DNA from: Cladocopium goreaui
Lineage: Eukaryota > Sar > Dinophyceae > Suessiales > Symbiodiniaceae
Direction: 5' to 3'
Length of the DNA: 64,000 bases
Assembly: GCA_947184155.2 (NCBI GenBank)
Contig: CAMXCT020001022.1
Span: forward strand, 65,001 to 129,000
Shown here: positions 43,013 to 52,536 of the stretch, in pieces
Position numbering within the stretch: the stretch's first letter is position 1
Layout of the letters: each line of letters starts with the position of its first letter
Notes under the pieces: generated by a model
The model's database searches: none
Told to the model about the DNA's origin: nothing
What the model saw: the letters and a program-made list of their open reading frames with translations, nothing else
Made by a program: the position numbers and the translations under genes

Positions 43013-45184
43013 TCAGCCATGAAACAACGCATGAAAGGACCACTCAATGTTTTTGGCAGTCTTCGACTTCTGCACTAATATCTGCAACTTAGCCCAGCTG
43101 TCGAAAGGATTCCCCTTCACTTCATCCGACTCCAGAAGTAACTGGAGCAATGAGGGGTTGCTGAGAACCCTTTTGTGAAGCGTTATGGAGGTGTCAACGA
43201 ACGCCTCTGTGACCTCAAAGCAGGGGCGCCCGGAATCGCCCGGAGTTTCAAGGGAGGACAATGATGTGACAACCAATGGGCAATAGGTAAATCTAAGTCA
43301 AGGGACTTTGTCGTCATCTGTTGCCGGATTGTAGTTCTCCATGTACTTCCTTGCAAAAGGATTCCACGCCTTATTATTATTAATTGATTTATCAACGATC
43401 TACCCAAACTCCATACCCCAATGCCAAATGATGGTTTAAGGTTACATCATGAAAAACACCCATGCCGATAAGTTGCTCAACGTTCCCAGTACCTTCTCCA
43501 TCCTTGATTTGCAGTTGAGCACCGAGAAGATGCGCTGTAGAGTTGTATGTGTCATTGCCTCCTGAGGGTGGCAGTAAATTATGGATTAATTGGCTATCTT
43601 CATTTGATGGGGGAGATACCTCGTGACCATTGTCCTTTCAATTCACTTCCCCCAAACACCCACGTATCGAAGGTCCTTGTTCGATTTCAAATCCTGTCGT
43701 TCATTGGCGCTCAGAAAGTAGATCTGATCTTCGGAGTTCGCCACAATGTACTGCACATTCACCTGGGGATGCAATAACAAGATGACACATGATGACCCCT
43801 ATTTGAGACTATGTTGTTTAATAACATAACTTATCATGATGACCCCTATTTGAGACTATGTTGAATAACATAACTTATTTCTCAACCACCCCAAATCGAA
43901 ATCCAGTCAAGAAACTGACAGCAAGTGTCGTTTCCACTCCAGCACTTTCTCTTCGTCATCAATGTCTCGGAACATTGACCTGCCAGAGAAGAACGAAACA
44001 AGTATGATAATAAGCTAAACTTGTTTATGATGGTGTTGAGACGGAACCCCAGCAAATCATGGTTCAAACTAATGTATCCAAGCTACAATAAAAACGCCAA
44101 GGTGTTTTCTGGCGGTGAGATGGGTTTGGCACGGGACTTGGAGCAACTATGCTGCATCCAGTCTGGGGGGACACACACCTTGAGCGTCCCATGGTAGGGA
44201 TTCGGCTCCTTGTAGTACCTTTCACCGAGGTCATTTATCGATGATTGTCGAATGGGCACCTTAGAAACAACATGACAATGTTCAACCGGGACTATGATGT
44301 TCAAGGGTGAAGATGCTGTTGGTGAATCCCGCTTCATCAAAACATTTGGAAGTCTAAGGGTATGACGGATGGGTCTGGGTTGAACAAAATGTCCATCAAA
44401 AAAATTGACTGGCTGCAACGGTAGCTCGCAGCCCCACTGCCACCACCGGCAAAAAGAGTGGCATTGCATAGGGTCGCATCAAAGGCAGCCTCAAGTTTCC
44501 AAAATGTGAGTTTCATGTTTATTTTGAAGTTGTCATTGATGGTTTCAAAAGAATCATTGGGAACCTGCACTTGTTAACTAAGTAGTGCACATCACAGACC
44601 ATTCCAGTAACCAACCATTTGGGGATTAGGTTGAAGAATGATACCCAATAATAATCATTGACTTGGGATGGTTAACTGGCAGCACCTTTTTTTTAATCAC
44701 CATCATGTGGTTTAAGCATCATGTGAGATCAAATGGACATGATAACCTTTAATTAATTTATTAGGAGATTATGTAACGAATATCAAATCAAAGAAGGGAT
44801 GATACCATGATAACATCATTAAGATTTTACCCTGAATTTTCGTGCAAGCAACTTGCTGACCACCTTTTCCCAGGCCAAGGGCGCTGTCGGTGTCAAGGCC
44901 CGGAAACAAGGTCAAGATCTTGTCCAGCGCCTCTTGGGCCGCAGCTACAAGTTCCGCATTCTGGGTGGCACCTGAAGGGAGCTTGGTGATGAATTGGATG
45001 AAACAACAAACATGGACCAATCAACCTTATTATTATGTTGGGGTGACGGATTAAAAAAAATGTTTCAGCATCAAAGACCTGAAGAAGTCAAGACATCGCT
45101 GTTCTCTTGGTCCAGCAACGGTGAAAACGGTTTGCTATCAACATCGCTGCTGCGCTGCTTCTTTCTAGCCCGGTGTGACGCCAT
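43013..45184 (-). CDS. nine-exon gene, 369-residue protein of unknown function
   Basis: Exons in transcript order: 45184-45079, 44971-44831, 44569-44367, 44259-44096, 43979-43916, 43762-43664, 43561-43493, 43369-43307 and 43213-43013. The start ATG (45184) has context GCCATGG. All eight junctions are in phase and the sum is 1110 nt (369 residues plus TGA). Introns are about 100-280 bp, all bounded by AG and GT. The protein opens MASHRARKKQRSSDVDSKPF (basic, possible nuclear signal). It continues ELVAAAQEALDKILTLFPGL, LGLGKGGQQVACTKIQVQVP, FETINDNFKINMKLTFWKLE, INDLGERYYKEPNPYHGTLK, MFRDIDDEEKVLEWKRHLLS, VNVQYIVANSEDQIYFLSAN, AWNPFARKYMENYNPATDDD and SLLQLLLESDEVKGNPFDSW. I recognise no domain. 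The middle exon borders have alternatives; the overall phase closure is strong evidence that the gene is real. Confidence 0.68.
43787..43880. repeat. two-copy tandem duplication in an intron
   Basis: CATGATGACCCCTATTTGAG and its neighbours occur twice about 50 bp apart, between exons five and six of the nine-exon gene. Confidence 0.85.
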
Positions 45185-45379
45185 GGCCACTGGTTCTGAC
45201 ACGGGTGCCACCTTACCAACTTCCAAAATAAACACTACTCTAATATCAATTAACCGATGGTTTTAATGTCCCATTTCAGTCAAGTTGGCACCCAATGGCA
45301 CCCCCATTTCCTACAGCTTGCCTTGGATCCAAACAGCAACATCAAAAAAAGTAAAAATTCAAAATTTTGTCATTTTGAA

Positions 45380-45652
45380 CAAGTGCATTTAAGATAATCA
45401 CTGCTCTAAGAGGGGGGCCTGGGATACCCTCTCCTTACATCACTCCGGAGCGCTCCCGACCGCTCTAAGCCCTACCCAGCCGTTCATTGGAGGCAGTTTT
45501 TTGGACCGCTCTAAGCCTAAATGAATTTTTCCCCTACGCTTTTAAGATAGTCAAGGGTAGGCTTACATCACTCCGGAGCGCTCCCGACTGATCTAAGGAG
45601 GGGGCCTGGGAGACCCTCTCCTTAGAGCAGTGATTATCTTAAATGCACTTTG
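45380..45652. mobile_element. 273-bp MITE with 30-bp inverted ends
   Basis: The left end CAAGTGCATTTAAGATAATC then ACTGCTCTAAG is matched in inverse by the right end (CTTAGAGCAGTGATTATCTT then AAATGCACTTTG). The next 20 bp (GGGGGGCCTGGGATACCCTC against GGGGGCCTGGGAGACCCTCT) are repeated directly. Inside, TTACATCACTCCGGAGCGCT occurs twice. No target duplication is evident. Confidence 0.72.
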
Positions 45653-46377
45653 ACTGATTTGTATTCTTTTAATTTTCACTATTTTTGCTTTCATCAGTCC
45701 CAGGCTTTCTCCCTCCCAATGATCACCTTTTGGGCTCACCCAGGAACAGGGAAAAGCACAGCTTTGGAAAGGATTTGATTCAATGAGTTTTGTTCAACCA
45801 ATTTTGGTTTGGGTTTGAATTGGTAATACCCCCCAGAATCCAAAATCACCTTTTTCGACTTGCCTGATGACATCCCCTTCAAGCACCCCAGCAACGAAAC
45901 ATCGGTCTACTACCATCTACTTCTAAGAAGTATTGAATTGCGTCCTCTGCGGTCATCTTCAACAAGACTGTCTTCAGATCCTAAGTTCTGTCAACTTGCG
46001 AAATGCAGGATTTATAGATGGATATTTCAAGAGTTGATTTAAATTAAGATGATCGGATGGTTTTACTTTCAACCCATCATAAGAATTTTGTTGGCCACAC
46101 TGGGTAGAAGTAAAGCCCCTTAGGCACCCATCAACCTCACTCCGGAAAACCAAGTTTCGGCGTCCGAGGTCTGCTCTCTTCGGGTCACAAATGCGATGGC
46201 CGTTTTCTGGTGAGATGAGAAGCGCCTCAGCCGATCCTTGGCTTGTCCAAGCCGGGAAATAGCCGGGGATTTCCAGGGGGTATGGAAGTAAGCATTTTAA
46301 TCTTGATTTAATGGCATTTATTATGTTTGGCTAATTCATAACAGAGTCCAGAATTGTATAACGATTCCTTTGAAATG

Positions 46378-46467
46378 GGGTCCTCATTTCATCTTGGGTT
46401 CGCGCTTTTTTTTGATGAAAAAAATGTACAGGGGCCCGCTCGCGAACCCAAGATGTCATGAGGACCC
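46378..46467. other. long hairpin
   Basis: GGGTCCTCATTTCATCTTGG plus GTTCGCG (46378-46404) is complementary to 46441-46467 at 25 of 27 positions, with a 36-base loop. No known element recognised. Confidence 0.8.
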
Positions 46468-46614
46468 TTTTCATGTCGAAGACCGCTTTCAACCAAAATC
46501 TTGTTTAAGTGCAACCATTTTTCCAAGAATTTCTCTTTGGATTTTTCATAAATCCAGGGTGGCGACGGTGCGGCCTGAATTGCCATTGCAGCTCGTGGGT
46601 GTTGCTGCTCAAAC

Positions 46615-46863
46615 GAGGGAGAAATCCAGCAAAGTCTTCTTGTCCATTTGGAAGCCGGCCTGCGGCCAGTGCCATTGATTGAGGTTCCTGACCCCCCAAA
46701 CACTCCTAAATACTGGTCGGTCTTAGTGCAGTTTAGAAACTTGTAAGGGACAAGGAGGCCTGTCCTCCCACTTGATTTGAAATACTTGTGGGACGCAACG
46801 TACCTTAGTTTGGAATAGCTATGAAGGAGGCAATGACCCAATTTCGGGTTTCTAATCAGCACC
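46615..46863 (-). CDS. two exons of a minus-strand gene
   Basis: Exon 46863-46804 (VLIRNPKLGHCLLHSYSKL, CAG acceptor, GTACGT donor) joins in phase (2/1) to 46705-46615 (VWGVRNLNQWHWPQAGFQMD then KKTLLDFSL, TTTAG acceptor, GTTTGA donor). A competing reading keeps one continuous frame through both (YVASHKYFKSSGRTGLLVPY) to the hairpin below. Family unknown; neighbouring exons not found. Confidence 0.38.
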
Positions 46864-46916
46864 CTGCATGTGAAAAAACAATGATTAAATATAATAATCA
46901 TAATAATACTTACCTG

Positions 46917-47011
46917 CATGTGAAAAAACAATGATTAAATATAACAATCATAATAATACTAAGTATTATTATTATTATGATTATTATATTTAATCATTTT
47001 TTTTTCACATG
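46917..47011. other. near-perfect palindrome preceded by a direct copy
   Basis: CATGTGAAAAAACAATGATT then AAATATAACAATCATAATAA is followed immediately by its inverse ending TTTCACATG, with almost no loop. The same arm also occurs directly repeated at about 46867-46912. Confidence 0.85.
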
Positions 47012-47216
47012 CGACTATTAATGGTAATTTATCCAAGGCACACCCCAGTTAAAAACGCCGCGCAGGAAGCTGAGACGGACGGTTTTAACGGGTCTTTCTG
47101 CACAATGACATTCATCTCAGACCTTAAATGTGGTTTGATCATCTTTGAGAATTGGACAAAACAGGTCGATAACAAATTTGGTTCATATTCACACTGCCCT
47201 GCTGATGATTGACATG

Positions 47217-47304
47217 GGTATTTCTCAACATCAGGGATGCTCGAAAATACCTGTAAAGTAAATGGATCGACTATTTTCGAGCATCATTCATGTTGAGAAA
47301 TACC
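47217..47304. other. hairpin with 33-bp arms
   Basis: GGTATTTCTCAACATCAGGG then ATGCTCGAAAATA (47217-47249) pairs with 47272-47304, with a few mismatches in the middle. This is the third fold-back within 1 kb. Confidence 0.85.
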
Positions 47305-47496
47305 TGCCTAATTAAATTAAGGCAAGAAACATCCGGGTGACAAGTTTGGCCCCTGTCCTTCTTATGGAATCTCGCACTTGGCCATCACCAGGATTCAAAA
47401 CTTTCATGTCTTTGAACAAAGGGAGGGATTCTTTGGGTCCTAAGAGGCATTGCCATTGAACGAATTACACCACCACAGGTCCCAAGCATCCAATTT

Positions 47497-49775
47497 TCAA
47501 TCATTGCGCTGGATTCTAGGACCGCCACCTTCAACTGCGTTGTCACCTGAGGCCCGGCGGGCTTGACTGGACGGGTCTTTTGCATGGTTTGTCTGTCATT
47601 TGGTCATTTGTGATATATTGACAAGTTACGATCATTGACGCTTTTGATGTAAGCTTTACGTCTTTTGGATGCTTGTTCCTCTGACTCAGCCAGATCTTTC
47701 GCCAAACGCTTCTTGTTCTTGAAGGGAACCCCATTCTTGAAGGCTTCAAGACCTAAGTTTATTAAGCAATCCAAATTTAGCAAAGAAGCATTATTGGGTT
47801 GAATTGAACTGACTTGAATTGAAGGGGTATTCCACGGTTCCATGTAAGACCCAGTCTAGCTTGCTAGGCAAAAACCCAAAATTGTGCTTGGTCAAAACCA
47901 AACAACGTCGTGCGTGCTGCTTGTCCCTCATGAACTTTTGTTCCTTTGTGTGGCCAGCACCCCACAACCTCTGAGCGACCTTTGATATCCTGGTTTGCAC
48001 TTCCTTGGATGTCACCCCATCATTCTCACCATCAACTGCTTCTCTGACTGCCTGCCTCCTATAGCGCAGCCACTGCGCAGCTGAACTCCACTTGCGTTGC
48101 TTGGTCCCTTGCAGGCCCCTTCGTCGATATGCCAGTCGTTTCGTGGACTCAGTTTCGTGGACTCAGTTTCGTGGACTGTGTCATGGGGGAATAGCCCAGT
48201 GAATTGTGTTATATGAACTTGATAGGAGGAACAATCCAACAATAACAACAGTGAATTTGATTCAGGGGTTGTAAACTGGGAGCTATGTTTTTTCTTGTGA
48301 TTTGTTCCCATCAATGTTTTTGTCAAGGCACTGCGCGTTCATTGCCATAGCAACTGGCCTTGGCTTTCAGGAATCCCTGTAGAACTATGATATTATGACA
48401 GGAAGAATACATGTTATTTATCAGGATCAAAAATCCAGTGGGCTGTTGTAACAATAGTGAATATCCTGTTATTAGTTTTCAAGTTTTGGTGGGGTGAAGA
48501 AGAACAAGTCAGGAGCTATCTTCTTGTGTAGATTTGATATCATATGAACTATTGTGTTGTTTGTTGTTCACGCCTTGAATGCAGGAAAGTTGCCCACTCC
48601 GTTTGTGCGAGCTGGATCAACCTTATTGAGAGGTGGTTTGCCAGCATGCCGTTCTTATGGTAACTTAGAAAGTAAATGGGCCAACGACGATCATAGATTA
48701 ACCAAGGTTATTTATGTCAGATAAGTAGCTCGTCATGCAGCTTTTGCGGCATGTGACATGCCCTGAGTTCGTCGTTGGCCAGCATCTCTGTGCATTCTCG
48801 GCGACATTTGATCCAGCCGCCAGAGCTGAATGTTCCTCTAGTGGGGCTTGGTCATGAGGCATGTGGTAAAACCACTGCAGTTAAGGCCGTTTACTTACCA
48901 GTTTTAAACGAATTAGTTTTTATAATAATTGGGTTGAATCCATATAATAATAAGTGAAGGGCCATAACTGTGGCTATCATTGTTTTATTAGATCCCGATA
49001 AAAACATACGTTATACTAAATTTACACCAACTGATCTTATTAAGTTGGGTCCGGAATAGTGGTGTCATCAGTGCTATTGTTTTTTGGTATTGTGTTCATT
49101 ATTACATCAATAATTAATTATCAACAGAATCGAACAATTCTAAATGATAATGATCAGTTCTATTTACATGTCAGCTAAGCTTCTCTCAACCCCGGACGTG
49201 CCAAACTGCCACGCAATGCACCGCAGTACAATGTAACGTAGCAATGGGCAAGGTAGTTTGTACCGTTCTTCTCTCTTCACCTTACAGCAAGTGGGCCCTG
49301 GATCATAAGTGGACTTAATTGTGGTTCTGGCAATTCTGTTCATCAGTTCTAACATTGGCGGGTTTCCCATGAAAATATAAGTCCAAGCCACTGCAGCGGC
49401 CCAAGACTCAAGAGGTGCCAGTTTGTCTCGCCTTGCAAACCCCTCTGCCAAGGGTCGCACACGACCAACCTCCAGAATGAGCTCGTCCTCAGTCAGAGCG
49501 GTTTGGCAGCCCAGATGATTCATTAGTGGGATGGAAATCACTAAAGGGCAACAAAATAACAATAGTAAGTAAATATAAGGTGAAAAAAATACCCCAATTT
49601 AATTCGAGTCTCAGGGTTGAAGCCAAATGCAAAAGCAAGCCGCTCTACAGTTTCATCCCCCTTTTCATTAGCTTTGACGGCAGTCAAGAAGGAGGCAACA
49701 GTATGGAGCATCTCGAAATGGGGTACTTCTGCATCAACACTGGAGCGAGCCAATTTCACCCAGTTTGAAAGCCTC
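47497..49775 (-). CDS. hAT-like transposase-derived gene, 3' part
   Basis: Likely exons in transcript order: about 49775-49593 (RLSNWVKLARSSVDAEVPHF, ETVERLAFAFGFNPETRIK), 49540-49168 (TEDELILEVGRVRPLAEGFA, WTYIFMGNPPMLELMNRIAR, CPLLRYIVLRCIAWQFGTSG then VERSLADM, GTAAAT donor), about 48165-47904 (KVAQRLWGAGHTKEQKFMRD), 47752-47630 (LEAFKNGVPFKNKKRLAKDL) and 47546-47497, ending in TGA at 47497-47499. The last two junctions are in phase (1/2 each). The order P-L-L ... T-S-x-x-E-R-S-L resembles the C-terminal dimerisation segment of hAT transposases (typically ...TSxxxERxFS). The tail after it is strongly basic. The catalytic core is not visible, so it could be a remnant or a host gene. Confidence 0.45.
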
Positions 49776-49979
49776 GGGGGAAAACGATTTAGCATCTGAT
49801 GTAGTAATTGGCGATAACAATCTCAAGACTATGTTTTTCTGAACTACTCTTTTGACTTTTGACCTTTAATCATCCCTGGGTAGATAGAACATGGAAGCTT
49901 CCAAACCCTTACGAAATTCAAAAATGGGATCTAATATTATTCTTTCTACTCAGGCTAAACCATTGGCATGTTTATTGAA

Positions 49980-50190
49980 CGCAAGGCCTTCCCAAGACTT
50001 CGTCTAGGACCCGTTGTGGTACCTGCGCGCCCCCAATCTTTTTGATGCACGTAGTTCCTCCAAGTTTCTTGATCTTGATCATAAGGGGGTCTGCTTGCAA
50101 CCGTCTCCTGAATATCACCAGAGCCCTTTCGGGCTCCCCAAATAAACCATGAACTGATAAAGTTGATTTGGTTTTGCAGTCCCAAAGCCA
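49980..50190 (-). other. minus-strand exon region, frame undecided
   Basis: Two minus frames are open and coding-like here: one with SGDIQETVASRPPYDQDQET then WRNYVHQKDWGRA before a CAG/GTACCA donor, and one with GEPERALVIFRRRLQADPLM to a TAA near 49972. Only one can be real; I could not choose. Confidence 0.3.
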
Positions 50191-50315
50191 AGGGTCAAAG
50201 TCATGGCTCCATAGGTGCCGTTCAAAGTCCAGACATTGCCCTTGACAAAAAGGTAGGTGATGGTTTGGGGAAACCTGATACGGTGATGGATTCTGGGGCC
50301 AGGTGATTTTTCCAA

Positions 50316-50435
50316 ATGCCAGAAAGAATGTCAGATTGAATTTGTCAGAGTATATGCCAGAAAGAATGTCAGATGATAGAATACCAGGTGCCACATATGT
50401 CAGAAACTATGTCAGAATAGCATGTCAGGGTGGAG
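50316..50435 (-). repeat. degenerate fragment of the minisatellite module
   Basis: GCCAGAAAGAATGTCAGATT, TATGCCAGAAAGAATGTCAG and the border-like GTCAGGGTGGAGATCATTCG match the 12-bp units and outer border of the modules at 41186 and 50650, in the orientation of the latter. Confidence 0.65.
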
Positions 50436-50472
50436 ATCATTCGACGTAAGGTAGCGTTTTGGTGATTGAAAT

Positions 50473-50657
50473 TTAAATGCTGCCAAAGGGCCGATCCAGA
50501 CCAGCTTGAAGATTTAGGATATCAAATCCTTCAGCATCTGCAATCCTGATAAGCGCTAGGTGCTCATCTAATGCATCTGCCATGGCTGCCAAGGTCCTCA
50601 GAGTGGCTGTGGCCATTTGGACCCACAAACATCCAAATTCAAGTATTTGTTCCCCAC
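50473..50657 (-). CDS. terminal exon of a minus-strand gene
   Basis: Acceptor CTCACCTGGCAG, supplied by the edge of the minisatellite module, opens a frame that ends at TAA 50473-50475. It reads GEQILEFGCLWVQMATATLR, TLAAMADALDEHLALIRIAD, AEGFDILNLQAGLDRPFGSI. Length is 2 + 183 nt. Helical protein, family unknown. The preceding intron therefore contains or consists of the 0.8-kb module. Confidence 0.48.
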
Positions 50658-51458
50658 CTGCCAGGTGAGGGTTGTTAGATTTTATCAGAGCTGTTTTCCT
50701 CCTCCGCCTCCGCATCCTCCGCCTCCACCTCCGAAGTCCAGATCCCAGTGAGCACAGCCGGGCCTCCACCGCGAGCTCCAGATCCCAGTGGGCACTGCCG
50801 GACCTCCACCGCGAGCTCCAGATCCCAGTGGGCACTGCCGGACCTCAACCGCGACTTCCAGGTCGCAGTGGGCACTGCCGGACCTCAACCGCGACTTCCA
50901 GGTCGCACTGGCCTCTGCCGGACCTCAACCGTGAGCCCCAGATCGCAGTGGGCACTGCCGGACCTCAACGGGAAGAATGTCAGAAAAGATGTCAGATAGA
51001 ATGTCAGAAGATATGCCAAATAGAATGCCAGAAAGAATGTCAGAAGATATGCCAGACAGAATGTCAGAAGATATGCCAGAAAGAATGTCAGAAGATATGT
51101 CAGACAGAATGTCAGAAGATATGCCAGATAGAATGCCCGAAAAATGTCAGAAGATATGCCAGATAGAATGTCAGAAGGTATGCCAGATAAAGTGCCAGAA
51201 TGTTTGCCAGATAGGATGCCAGAAGATTTGCCAGATAATATGCCAGAAGATATGCCAGAAGATATGCCAGATCGAATGCCAGAAGATATGCCAGAACATA
51301 TGCCAGAAGATATGCCAGGTAGAATGCCAGAAGATATGCCAGATAGAATGCCAGATAGAATGCCAGAAGGTATGCCAGATAGAATGCCAGATAAAATGTC
51401 AGATAGAATGCCAGAAGATTTGCCAGTAACAAAATGTATAAATGTCATGGTGGGGATC
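50650..51458 (-). repeat. 0.8-kb minisatellite module, copy 2 (inverted)
   Basis: Inverted copy of 41186-42002 with the same two parts and the same borders: 40-bp units (GACCTCAACCGCGACTTCCA) at 50760-50965 and 12-bp units (ATGCCAGAAGAT/ATGCCAGATAGA) at 50980-51430. Unit number differs slightly (809 against 817 bp). On the minus strand its end coincides with a predicted 3' splice site. Confidence 0.9.
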
Positions 51459-52536
51459 ACACGAAGTAAAGTAATTATTTTTGAACCCCAAATTAAGGCA
51501 GGTGGAAATGAATGGGCTTGAGCAACTTAGTACATCGACATTATTATTAATAATATTAGTATTATTATCAATTATCAATTTAAAGGCTTGAAAATCAATG
51601 GTAGGGGCCCATGTATGCTGTTCGGGTATTTCCCTTTAGGAGGTCTATCCCAGGTGGGTACCACAGCTACAATCCCATGAAGATTTATTTCAAACCCAAT
51701 GCTAAGCCTGATCCAATGCTGATAAGATTCAAGATGTGTTGGATGGACACTTTTTCCAGAAATTGGGAAGCGATCTTCCCCTCAGCCTCAGTTTGTGGCC
51801 AAAGTCAAAGGGTTACCCCCATAAAATGAAGCAGGGTTAACTGGCATTTACCCAAGAGGGTTTCCCTAGTAGCTAAGGTTTGTTGGTTTTGGTTTATTTG
51901 TTTTAAAGCGATCAAAAACCAAGAAACTTTTCCGCGTCGCTCCACAGAGATTTCTTCCTTAGGAAGGAGCAGGGCAGGCAAAGGAATTTAACTAGGGGAT
52001 AAAATTTGAATGGCTGAATAGCTTTCAATATTGAGTTCGGTGATTGAGCTTGACCTTTTCAAGTTTCTTCTTGCAAAAAAAGTAGCCATCACCAGCATTA
52101 TCGAATGAAGGTGTAGGACAACTTTCGATAACGGGCTTCTCAAGCTTTCAAACCTGGCGGTTGACAATGAAAAGTAAAGGAACCTGTCATAAATAAAAAC
52201 TGTTCTAAATTTGTAGCTCAAAAATCAACTAGGCGTCCGAACCGATGTTTGGCAGCTGACATAGACTTGCACTTCCATCCCTGGTTTTCTGCCACCTTTT
52301 TCGAGAATCTTTCCTGCCCGGAGATAGAGGGTAAACTTTTGAAAAACATGTAGTAGTCTTTTATTGCAATGACTTGCGGTGACATTTACATACACCCCTT
52401 AGGCGCACAAACACCACCCATCACTTTTCTGGCCACCCATGTCACTGTAAGTAGCTGTACGCCTGCGGCAATCACCACGGCTTAGTTTTAATTGTCCTAT
52501 TGTACGGCAAATCGCCCCAAAGCACCCGGGGTTAGA
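51459..52536. other. no firm gene
   Basis: Mostly AT-rich. A plus open frame near 51729-51830 (KIQDVLDGHFFQKLGSDLPL, ending TAA) is coding-like but its borders are unclear. Confidence 0.35.

Noticed and set aside
46389-46931. 180-codon continuous minus frame
   Set aside because: It runs through a long hairpin and two good splice borders. The two-exon reading in other frames is phase-consistent, though the long frame is kept as an alternative.
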